Part shown: positions 8,696 through 16,431 of the stretch, piece by piece
Layout of the letters: each line of letters opens with the position of its first letter
How positions within the stretch are numbered: the first letter of the stretch is position 1
Assembly: GCA_041398565.1 (NCBI GenBank)
Contig: JAWKUN010000006.1
Coordinates: 1 to 64,000, forward strand
DNA length: 64,000 nt
Direction: 5' to 3'
Origin: DATGPD01 sp041398565
Lineage (GTDB): Bacteria > Planctomycetota > UBA1135 > UBA2386
Position numbers and translations under genes: made by a program
Notes under the pieces: generated by a model
The model's database searches: none
The model's input: the letters and a program-made list of their open reading frames with translations, nothing else
Told to the model about the DNA's origin: nothing

Positions 8696-10096
8696 ATGCA
8701 CACCTTCCGCTCGCTCGTCTTCTTCGCCTTCCTGTCGACGACGTTGGCCGCCCAGCCGATGCGCAGCAAGTCGTCCGGACCGTTCGCTCGTTCGCGGCAC
8801 GGGCTCAGCGTCGACGGTGCCACCTGCGCGCTCGACCGTGCCGAGATCTACCACCGCCGCGTCGGTGCAGCGCCGCTGCTACCCGAGGTGTGGCCCGGGC
8901 GCGCCCCCGACTACCGCATCGCCAGCATCGTCGGCGCCGCGGTGGCCGCGGTGATCGACGTCGACGCGATGTCGGTCGGGCACGACACCATCCACGCCGA
9001 TCCGCTCGGCGTGCTGATCCCGCCGCTGCCACCCGGTTGGGCCGCGATGACCTTCTCGGTGACGCGCGCCACCGCCGGCGCGTTCGGACCGGTGCGTGCC
9101 GAGGCGGCGACCGCCGATGGCGCCGCCGGCGACCTGTTCTCCTGGCACGTACGCGCCGGACGCGCCGGCCTGGCCGAACGGGTCTACCTCGCCCAGGACA
9201 GCATCGATCTGCTGACCAACTGTGGCGGTCGGGTGGGCGACATCGACGCCCACGACCTGCACATGGCGGCAGCGGCGTCGGCGGCTGCGATCCAGACGCT
9301 GTACCCGATGCCCGCGGTCTTCTACTTCTCGATCACCAGCGCCACGGCAGCCGCGGCGCCGGCGTCGTGGTGGGGACCGGATGGCGCCAGCGGGGCGACC
9401 ATCCTGCAGACGACATGGACCGGCGCGGCCTGGACCCCGATCACGCCCCTCTACACCTGGCGCCAGCTCGGCCTCGTTCAAGGCGACGACATCGACGCGC
9501 TGGCGGCCATGCCGCAGGTGCCTCTGCGCCCCTACGGCAACTGGATCCTGTTCTCGACCGCCAGTGGCCTGCCCGATCCGATCATGATCTACAGCCCGCT
9601 GCCCGTCGTCGGCCCGACGCCGTACATGGTGCAGGGGACCACCGGCACCGTCACCGTGTCGAGCCGCCTCGGCCTCGGCGGCGGCGACGACGTCGACGCG
9701 ATCTGCGTGCTCGACCCGGGCGACTCCAGCCACCCCTTCGACGGGCTGCAGTCCGGCTCGCCGTTCGACGAGATCTACCCGTGGCCCTTCACGCCGACCG
9801 GGAACGTGAGCGGCTGCGCTGCCCGTGAGGCCGCCGGCTTGCGCCTCTACGTGCAGGGTTGCCCGCCGCTCGGCTGCGGTAGCGGCAGCTTGGCCGTGCT
9901 CCTCCTCGGCTTCCCCGGCAACCCGGCCGCGGTGACGCTGTTCGGCGTGCGGCCGCCCTCCTACGACGCACTGGAGCACCTGCTCGCGGTCGATCCGACG
10001 ACGCTGTGGGGTGTGGCGATCGAAGCGCGCTGGTTGCTGGCCGATCCGAGTTTCTCTTCGCTCGACGCGACGGTGCCTCTGCGCGTGCGCTTGTGA
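8696..10096 (+). CDS. secreted hypothetical protein with repeated D-[IV]-D-A motifs
   Basis: A 466-residue protein with signal peptide MHTFRSLVFFAFLSTTLAAQ. It contains several spaced copies of an acidic motif: VIDVDAMSV, GDIDAHDL, GDDIDALAAM and GGDDVDAICVL, each next to a strand-rich block with F-Y-F-S or I-L-F-S. This suggests an internally repeated beta fold, with the aspartates possibly binding calcium. The C terminus has a module like that of other secreted proteins here, with GCPPLGCGSGS. A GAGAGG-type Shine-Dalgarno sequence precedes ATG 8696. It lies 134 bp after the kinase gene on the same strand. The function is not recognised. Confidence 0.75.
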   Translation: MHTFRSLVFFAFLSTTLAAQPMRSKSSGPFARSRHGLSVDGATCALDRAEIYHRRVGAAPLLPEVWPGRAPDYRIASIVGAAVAAVIDVDAMSVGHDTIHADPLGVLIPPLPPGWAAMTFSVTRATAGAFGPVRAEAATADGAAGDLFSWHVRAGRAGLAERVYLAQDSIDLLTNCGGRVGDIDAHDLHMAAAASAAAIQTLYPMPAVFYFSITSATAAAAPASWWGPDGASGATILQTTWTGAAWTPITPLYTWRQLGLVQGDDIDALAAMPQVPLRPYGNWILFSTASGLPDPIMIYSPLPVVGPTPYMVQGTTGTVTVSSRLGLGGGDDVDAICVLDPGDSSHPFDGLQSGSPFDEIYPWPFTPTGNVSGCAAREAAGLRLYVQGCPPLGCGSGSLAVLLLGFPGNPAAVTLFGVRPPSYDALEHLLAVDPTTLWGVAIEARWLLADPSFSSLDATVPLRVRL

Positions 10097-10162
10097 GCGA
10101 CCGCCGCGAAGGGCGACCCCACCCCGCCCACATGGCCCCGGGCGCGGAGGGTGGCGACCGCG

Positions 10163-12037
10163 TCAGCGGCGCTCGGTCCCCAGCGCCTTCTTCCACGCTG
10201 CCTCGCCACCCACCACCGGCAGCTGCAGCGACGTGCCGGCGAGGTCGACGGTCAGCTCGGTGCCGGCCGGCGGCCAGAGGGTGAAGTCGCGGTCGCTGGC
10301 GAAGATCATCAGGCCGATGCGCTGACCGGCGGGGACGATCTGGTCGTCGGGCTGCAGGTCGAAGCTCAGCTCGTAGAACTTGCCGGGCACCAGCGGCTCG
10401 CCCTTGCTCTCGGACGCGTGGTTCTGCGGGTCGGCCCAGCCGCGGGTGATGATGTTGTCGTTGATCTGGCGCGACGGCGTCCACGGCAACGACACCAGCC
10501 ACACCGACAGGTTGCTCGCCGGCTTGTTGCAGGCCAGCTTGATGGTCAACCGTGGCGAACCCGAGACGTGCACCGGCTCGGTCAGCTCGGGGCTCGCGTA
10601 CAGCAACCGATGCTCCGACGCCTCGGCCTGAGCCAGCGTGGCCCCGTCGAACGCGACGTCGTCGACCAAGGTCTCCTGCACCTGGCCGGTCGCCTTCGTC
10701 ACGCCGAGCGAGCCGGTCTTGCCACCACCTGCGCCGAGGTGCAGCGTCACCGCGGCCGCATCCGGATTCGGGTAGTCGGGATAGGCCGTGGGCTCGCTGC
10801 GCTTCGCCCCCTCGCGGACCACCCACGCGCGCGCCTCCTTGTCGATGCCGTTGTCGACCCCGTAGAGGTAGTGGCTGAACCAGCGGTTCACCATCGCCAT
10901 CGGCGGCGGCCCGCCGTGACCACCCTGGTGGAAGTAGGCGACCACCGGCACGCCCTTGGCCTTGAGCGCCGCGTACATGCGCACCGAGTGCTCGGGCATC
11001 ACGTTCCAGTCGTTGAAGCCGTGCGCGATGAGCGTCGCCGCCTTGTACGGCTGCAGCTTGGCCACGTAGTCACGGCCGGCCCAGAACTCGTTGAAGTCGC
11101 CGGTCAACCGATCCTGCCCCCGGGCCAACTCGCCATCGCGGACCCGCTGGTCGCAGCCGTCGCGCCGAGCGGGGTCGCCGCTGTGGATGAAGTCGTAGAG
11201 GACGTCGACATCCTCGCCCATGTAGCCGCCCGGGTGCCGGATGAGGCCGTTCGAGCGGTAGTAGTGGTAGTAGGAGGTGTTGGGCGAGATGGGGACGATG
11301 GCCTCCAAGCCCTCGACGCCGGTGGTGGCCGCCGCGATCGGCAGCGTGCCGTTGTACGAGGTGCCGATCATGCCGACCTTGCCGGTCGCCCACGTCGCCT
11401 TCACCTCGTCGTCACCGTCGAGCGTGGCGAAGCCCTTGGCGCGGCCGTTCAGCCAGTCGATCACCGCCTTGGGTGCCAGCGCCTCGTTGTCGCCGCCCAC
11501 GGTCGGACATCCCTGCGACAGGCCGGTGCCGGGCGACTCCGAGTGCACCACGGCGAAGCCGCGCGGCACCCAGGTGCGTACTTCGCCGTTGGCGATGCGC
11601 GGACGCTTGGCTTGGAAGCCGATCGTCGGATGCTCGTGCGGCTGCGGCCGTTCGCCGAGTCCGTGGTTGGGGTTCCAGAAGTAGCGCTTGTCGGTGGAGC
11701 CGACGCCGGCGAAGTAAGGGCTCGTCTCGTAGACCACCGCCACCTTCAGCCCCTCGGACTCGGTCTGCGCCGGACGGGTGACGTCGACGTGCAGGCGGTC
11801 GGGCTTGCCGTCGTCGTCGGAGTCGAACGACGCCTCGACCCACAGCTCGTCGTGGATCCAGTCGCTCGGGTTCTTGAACGCGTCGACCACCTGGGCCTGG
11901 CCGTCGACGAACACCGGCACCGCGCGCGTGCCGTCCGCGGCCGGCTCCGTCGGTGGTCGTTGCGCGACGAGTGCCGGCGGCAGCACGAGCAGGGGGAGGG
12001 CGGACCACAGTCCACGGCGGAGGGTGCAGATCTGCAT
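10163..12037 (-). CDS. exported X-Pro dipeptidyl-peptidase (S15, CocE/NonD family) homologue
   Basis: A 624-residue protein with a signal peptide (LWSALPLLVLPPALVAQ). The alpha/beta-hydrolase half has the nucleophile elbow GTSYNGT with its serine near residue 230, an Asp in HGFNDWNVMPEHS and a His in FHQGGHGGPPPMA. This is the order of the Ser-Asp-His triad in peptidase family S15. A C-terminal beta-jelly-roll follows (VSGSPRLTIKLACNKPASNL, then VPAGQRIGLMIFASDRDFTL), as in CocE and PepX. The likely role is extracytoplasmic removal of X-Pro dipeptides or hydrolysis of esters and amides; the exact substrate cannot be read. A dispersed-repeat copy lies in the gap upstream of its start. Confidence 0.88.
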   Translation of the reverse strand: MQICTLRRGLWSALPLLVLPPALVAQRPPTEPAADGTRAVPVFVDGQAQVVDAFKNPSDWIHDELWVEASFDSDDDGKPDRLHVDVTRPAQTESEGLKVAVVYETSPYFAGVGSTDKRYFWNPNHGLGERPQPHEHPTIGFQAKRPRIANGEVRTWVPRGFAVVHSESPGTGLSQGCPTVGGDNEALAPKAVIDWLNGRAKGFATLDGDDEVKATWATGKVGMIGTSYNGTLPIAAATTGVEGLEAIVPISPNTSYYHYYRSNGLIRHPGGYMGEDVDVLYDFIHSGDPARRDGCDQRVRDGELARGQDRLTGDFNEFWAGRDYVAKLQPYKAATLIAHGFNDWNVMPEHSVRMYAALKAKGVPVVAYFHQGGHGGPPPMAMVNRWFSHYLYGVDNGIDKEARAWVVREGAKRSEPTAYPDYPNPDAAAVTLHLGAGGGKTGSLGVTKATGQVQETLVDDVAFDGATLAQAEASEHRLLYASPELTEPVHVSGSPRLTIKLACNKPASNLSVWLVSLPWTPSRQINDNIITRGWADPQNHASESKGEPLVPGKFYELSFDLQPDDQIVPAGQRIGLMIFASDRDFTLWPPAGTELTVDLAGTSLQLPVVGGEAAWKKALGTERR

Positions 12038-12372
12038 CGCGGGTATCGGAAGAGAGCCGGGCCCCCGGTGCGAGGGCGACCTTCGGGAAGCTCGGCAGGA
12101 TAGGGCGCCGGCGACCTCGACGGCGAGGGGCGTCGCCGACGTCTACGGCGCGCCGCGCGGCCGTGCGAGGCATCCGGGCAGACCGCCCCGCCCACGGACG
12201 GCGCACGGACGGGGCTCGAACAGCGGCAGGCGAGGCAGCACCGCGGCCCGCCCGTCCCGAGTCCGAAGGGCTCGCGATCGCAAGGGCGACCGCCAGCGCC
12301 GAGCAAGGAAGCCGGCGCAGCCGGCCTTCTCGGGATCGCCGAGGAGGCGGCCACCGGGCCGCCCGCAACGAC
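12038..12372. other. intergenic region, 335 bp, holding a dispersed repeat
   Basis: The gap lies between the S15 peptidase gene start and the end of the DUF3500 gene. It contains repeat copy 1 at 12259-12332. I found no other gene or RNA. Confidence 0.6.
12259..12332 (+). repeat. dispersed intergenic repeat, copy 1
   Basis: A 74-bp element that begins GAGTCCGAAGGGCTCGCGAT. Near its 3' end it has a potential hairpin (GCCGG arms around CGCAG). It matches 38049-38125 closely in inverse orientation, differing by a 3-bp insertion and scattered substitutions. Its 5' half also matches 47072-47119. Confidence 0.7.
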
Positions 12373-13428
12373 TCAGCGCGGCGGCTTGCCGCGCTCGGGT
12401 TGGTGCGCGCGCAGATGCTGCAGCAAGGCGTCGCCCCCGAAATCACGGTCGAGGTCGCGCCACACGGTGTGCACGTGGTTGGCACCGTTCTGCGTGTTGT
12501 CGTACTCGATCACGAAGCGCGGACCATGGATGCGGAAGTAGTGGCCCTGACCGTGCTCGCTACCACCGCACCAGGCGAAGCAGATCGCGTCGCGCCCCTG
12601 GGACTCGATGCGCGCCAGCTCGGCCTGGGCGAACTCGGCGCGCAGGTTGTGGGCGAACTCCTCGACCAGGCGCCAGAGAAGCTCGCGCTGGCCGGCGCTC
12701 ATCGCCGACCACGGCAGTCCCTTCGGATCGCCGAGGAAGTCGGCGGCGCGGGTCGGTCCGAGCACGATGTCGGCGGGCGCCTGCGCGGCGAGAACGGCGC
12801 GGGCGCGCTGCGCGTCGTCGCACAGCAGCAGCAGCGCCCGCGCCAGGTCCTCCTCGGCGCCGAGCACTCGGTGTCCTGCGTCTTGCCCCTGACGCACCTC
12901 GTGCGGGTTGCTGCCCAGGAACGTCGGCGTCGCGCTGGCGAGCACGCCGGCGACGATGGCGAAACGCAGCGACAAGTGGTGGCCTTGCAGGCGCCAGCTC
13001 CAGGTGCCGTCGTCGGTCGGATCGCCGAACACCATGACGGCGTAGCGGCCAGGATCGCGGTGCGTGGCGATGCGCCCGTCGCGGCTCTCCAGGGCGCGCA
13101 GGACGTTCTCGAGCTCGACGATGCCGTTGACCTTTTCGTGGCCGCGCACACTCAGCGCGCTGTGCAGGAGCGCGTCGACAGCCGCGCGCTGGGTCGCGTC
13201 GAGCCGGGCGAACGGCACGCCTGGGTAGTCACCGGGCACGAATGCCCAGCTCGTGCGCTCGGCGTCGCCGAGCGGGCGCATCGCCTGGCTGCGCAGGCCG
13301 GCGGGAAGGCTGGCGAGAAAAGCGCGTGCCGCCTGCGCCATGGCGGCGGTCGCCGAGTCGCCACGCGGCAGCGTCAGCAGCGCCGTTCCACCGACGCATG
13401 CCCAGGCGAGGAGTCGAAGCGAAGCCAC
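12373..13428 (-). CDS. DUF3500 family exported protein
   Basis: A 351-residue protein. The N terminus (ASLRLLAWACVGGTALLTLP) is a plausible export signal. The body matches the DUF3500 pattern: AFLASLPAGLRSQAMRPLGD near the start, WSWRLQGHHLSLRF, PTFLGSNPHEVRQG, and near the end ICFAWCGGSEHGQGHYFRIH followed by FVIEYDNTQNGANHVHTVWRD. The histidine- and Asn-rich C-terminal motifs suggest a metal- or heme-like site, but the family's biochemistry is not known to me. The start is a GTG at 13428, with a TAGGCT box 9 nt upstream. It is followed on the same strand by the S15 peptidase gene after a 335-bp gap, so co-transcription is uncertain. Confidence 0.85.
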   Translation of the reverse strand: MASLRLLAWACVGGTALLTLPRGDSATAAMAQAARAFLASLPAGLRSQAMRPLGDAERTSWAFVPGDYPGVPFARLDATQRAAVDALLHSALSVRGHEKVNGIVELENVLRALESRDGRIATHRDPGRYAVMVFGDPTDDGTWSWRLQGHHLSLRFAIVAGVLASATPTFLGSNPHEVRQGQDAGHRVLGAEEDLARALLLLCDDAQRARAVLAAQAPADIVLGPTRAADFLGDPKGLPWSAMSAGQRELLWRLVEEFAHNLRAEFAQAELARIESQGRDAICFAWCGGSEHGQGHYFRIHGPRFVIEYDNTQNGANHVHTVWRDLDRDFGGDALLQHLRAHQPERGKPPR

Positions 13429-13437
13429 GCTGCGGCG

Positions 13438-13443
13438 AGCCTA
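13438..13443 (-). promoter_or_regulatory. candidate -10 box (TAGGCT) before the DUF3500 gene
   Basis: On the minus strand TAGGCT lies 9 nt before the GTG start at 13428. It fits the TANNNT pattern seen near several starts in the window. No -35 box is evident. Confidence 0.3.
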
Positions 13444-13497
13444 GCGCAGCCCGAGGCCGCGTGCCAGCGCGCGTGGTGCCGAGCGACAGCCCGACCG

Positions 13498-13527
13498 TCA
13501 CCCGCCCTCACCCGCCCTCACCCGCCG
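13498..13527 (+). repeat. tandem 10-bp repeat, three copies
   Basis: Three direct copies of TCACCCGCCC (the last ends in G instead of C). The third copy supplies the TGA stop of the beta-helix gene on the minus strand, and the other two follow it. It probably arose by slippage at the gene end. Confidence 0.8.
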
Positions 13528-16205
13528 ACGACGAAGCGGAAGCCTTCGCTCGCGCTGAGCAGCCCCAGAAGGAGGCCGCCGGTGTCGACGACGAACCACT
13601 GGCCGAACAGAGTCAGACCCAACAAGCGTGTCTCGGCAGGGATCGGCAGGTTGATCGCGGCGAAGCCATCGACGTCGGTGACCGTGAACAGCTGGATGAG
13701 CGGGTCGACGTAGAGGAAGCAGCCCCCCGGCAGCGGCGCGTTCAGCGGAACCGCACCGAGCATCGCCACCGACAGGGCGTTGGCGACCCCGTGCTCGACC
13801 GCGAGCGTGAAGGTCGCCGCGCCGATCTGCGGCAGCGAGTGCCATCGCACGGCCGGCACGCCGGCACTGCCGAGGCAGCCCGATCCATAGGTCGTGAACT
13901 CGTGCGAGCCGGCGCTGCGCAGCACGACCACGCGGTTGGCGCCCCCATCGGCGAGCAGCAGGTCCGGCTGGCCGTCCTCGGTCACGTCGCCGACCGCCGC
14001 GTCGGCGACGTACTGCGCCTGCAGGACGCTGGTCGCGTACGGCGCGAACGGCGCAGGCGACCCTTGCACCGGGCCCAGGACCTCGACGGTCGCGAAGCCG
14101 GGGTTGACCAGCACGACGCCTTGCTCGCCGGGAGCGGTGAACGCAGCGGCGCGCACGACCACCGGGCCGGTCGTCGTGCGGAGGTCGATCGGCGCGGCCA
14201 ACGACCCGGCTCCCGTACCACGGAAGAGGCGCAGCGTCGTCGTGCCGGGCGGCACGTCGAAGCGGTAGCTGGCCACCAGGAGATCGTCGGCGCCGCCGTC
14301 GACGTTCGTCCGCTGCAACGTGGCTGCCAGCACCGGGTGCGCATCGACCGGAGTACGGACGACCCCGGCGAAGGCACCCGCACCCAAGTTGGTGTACTGC
14401 CGCAGACCCGGGGCCGACGCCTCGCGGTCGAACGCCACCACGTCCGGACGCAGGTCCGCGTTCAGGTCGATCACCTCGACGTCGGTCGGTTGCGCAGCAC
14501 CGGCCAGGGTCGCGCGCACGAAGCCGCCGGTGCCGTCGTTGCGCAGCACCTGCAGCGCGCCGGGGAAGAACACGTCGCCCTCGCACGCGACGACCACGTC
14601 GTCGCCCTGCACCCCGTCGAGGTCGGCGACCCGCAGGCGCTGCGGCCGTCGGGCCAGCGGCACGCTCGCCGCCGCGACGAACGTGCCGTCGCCGTTGCCG
14701 CGCAGGATCACCGCGCGGTCGCCCACCTCGTCGAGCACCACGAGATCGACGGTCGCGCCCGCGTCGAGATGACCACTCGCCAGCGCCACCGGCCGCCCCC
14801 CCACCACCGTCGTCGTGCGCGGCGCGAAGACGCCACCGCCGAGGTTGCGCGCCACCGACACGGCACCGTCCTGGTCCTCGCACACGGCCACGTCGAGACG
14901 GCCGTCGCCGTCGAAGTCGGCCAGCACCACGCCCAGCGGCCGGGTCCCCACCGCCACGTCGGGCAGCGGATCGAAGCCGTGACGTGGAGCCGCGAACGGG
15001 CGCAGCGCCAGCGGTGCGAGGCTCACCGAGCCGCCCCCGTCGATGCCGTTGCCAGCGCCAGCGCCGTCGTGGTTCGGTCCCGTGGGCAGCCCCCAGAAGT
15101 TGTCGGTGGCGACGACCGCGGCACCGCCGGTGTAGAGAGCGGTGTCCTTGCCGGGGTCGTTGCGCTCGCCGTTGTGCACGAGGTTGCAGCGCCGCAGGAC
15201 GAGCCCCGACGTCGCGCCGGTCACGTGCACGCCGCCGAACGCGTTGCGGTGCAGGGCGCAGTCCTCGATCACGACGTCGTCGCTGTCGGCGACGCCGATG
15301 CCGAACAGGCCGTCGTAGCGGAACAGCTCGCTGCCGACGAAGGTGTTCTTGCCGGTGTAGCCACCGCAGTGCTCGACCAGCGTCCGGCGCACGCGCGCCC
15401 GATGGCTGAACGCGACCAGAGAGATCGCGCCGCGCGCGTCGCTGGGCGTCGACCAAGTCCGTGGCGTCGCGAAGTGGCCACAGCGAGTCAAGCGTGCGCC
15501 CTCGATCACGACGTCGGTGGCACCCGACGCCACGATCGCCGCCTGGAACAGGTCGGCGAAGGTGAGCTCCGTGAGCACCGCATCGTTGGCGCCGACCAGA
15601 TCGACGCCGCGGTCGCACGTCGCGAACGAGCAGTCGTGCACCCGCGCCCCACCGGCACCGTGCAGCGCCACCGCCGCCGACGCGCCGATGCCGCGCAGGT
15701 CGCGGAAGCGGCAACGGCGCACCTCGTGGCCGCTCGACGCGGGCCCGTCGACGAGGACTCCGCCGGTGCCGAAGCCCGCGAAGTCGCAGGCGTCGATCAC
15801 CACGCGGTCGGCCCCCGAGTTGGCATGCAGTCCGCGCGTGGTTGGCGAGCCGACGAAGACCACGCCCTCGACGACCACGTCGTCGGCACCGACCACCGAC
15901 AGCACGGCGCCCGGGAGCGAACTCGGACCGAGCATCGCCTGGCCAGCCACGGTCGCGCTCAGGCGCAGGGTCTTGGACACCGTGGTGCGAAACGGGTAGT
16001 TCCCCGGACGCAGCCAGACCTGCCCGCCCACGTCCACGACGTCGACGCCGCGCTGCGGCGTGCGGAAGGGGAAGGCCGCGGACCCGTCGCCGGTCGTGTC
16101 GTTGCCCGCGGGATCGACGTAGACGGACGCGGGCCGAGGACTCTCGTGCCCGGGCCCGTGGAACGCGAAAGCCGCCAGCAGGCAGGCGCACAGACCGCAG
16201 CTCAT
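13518..16205 (-). CDS. secreted parallel beta-helix / FG-GAP repeat protein
   Basis: An 895-residue protein. A short signal peptide (SCGLCACLLAAFAFHGPG) is followed by YVDPAGNDTTGDGSAAFPFR, the usual opening of secreted right-handed parallel beta-helix proteins. About residues 40-400 form the helix, with Asn/Gly-rich turns. From about 430 there are FG-GAP-like repeats with the calcium motif DFDGDGRLDVAV and variants. A planctomycete C-terminal module follows (YGSGCLGSAGVP to the end). It is likely cell-surface or secreted and may bind polysaccharide; no catalytic motif is evident. The start ATG 16205 has a good AGGAG site upstream. It is divergent from a related gene at 16432 with a shared 226-bp promoter region. 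Confidence 0.88.
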   Translation of the reverse strand: MSCGLCACLLAAFAFHGPGHESPRPASVYVDPAGNDTTGDGSAAFPFRTPQRGVDVVDVGGQVWLRPGNYPFRTTVSKTLRLSATVAGQAMLGPSSLPGAVLSVVGADDVVVEGVVFVGSPTTRGLHANSGADRVVIDACDFAGFGTGGVLVDGPASSGHEVRRCRFRDLRGIGASAAVALHGAGGARVHDCSFATCDRGVDLVGANDAVLTELTFADLFQAAIVASGATDVVIEGARLTRCGHFATPRTWSTPSDARGAISLVAFSHRARVRRTLVEHCGGYTGKNTFVGSELFRYDGLFGIGVADSDDVVIEDCALHRNAFGGVHVTGATSGLVLRRCNLVHNGERNDPGKDTALYTGGAAVVATDNFWGLPTGPNHDGAGAGNGIDGGGSVSLAPLALRPFAAPRHGFDPLPDVAVGTRPLGVVLADFDGDGRLDVAVCEDQDGAVSVARNLGGGVFAPRTTTVVGGRPVALASGHLDAGATVDLVVLDEVGDRAVILRGNGDGTFVAAASVPLARRPQRLRVADLDGVQGDDVVVACEGDVFFPGALQVLRNDGTGGFVRATLAGAAQPTDVEVIDLNADLRPDVVAFDREASAPGLRQYTNLGAGAFAGVVRTPVDAHPVLAATLQRTNVDGGADDLLVASYRFDVPPGTTTLRLFRGTGAGSLAAPIDLRTTTGPVVVRAAAFTAPGEQGVVLVNPGFATVEVLGPVQGSPAPFAPYATSVLQAQYVADAAVGDVTEDGQPDLLLADGGANRVVVLRSAGSHEFTTYGSGCLGSAGVPAVRWHSLPQIGAATFTLAVEHGVANALSVAMLGAVPLNAPLPGGCFLYVDPLIQLFTVTDVDGFAAINLPIPAETRLLGLTLFGQWFVVDTGGLLLGLLSASEGFRFVVGG

Positions 16206-16431
16206 TGCTCTTTTCTCCTTGCTCCTGTCTCCCTCGCCTCGATCTCCTCGGCTCGGTTCATCCGAGTCAGGGAGATCTCGTACTCGAGCCGAGGCGACCT
16301 GTCCACCCGGCACGGTCCGACCTCCAGTCTTTTTCGAGAGGGCTGTGGACTCGTCGCGCGCGACCGGGCTTCATGCGAAGGCCGACGGTCTTGCGCCGAG
16401 CGGCTGTCCCACGAAGAACGGAGATCCAACC

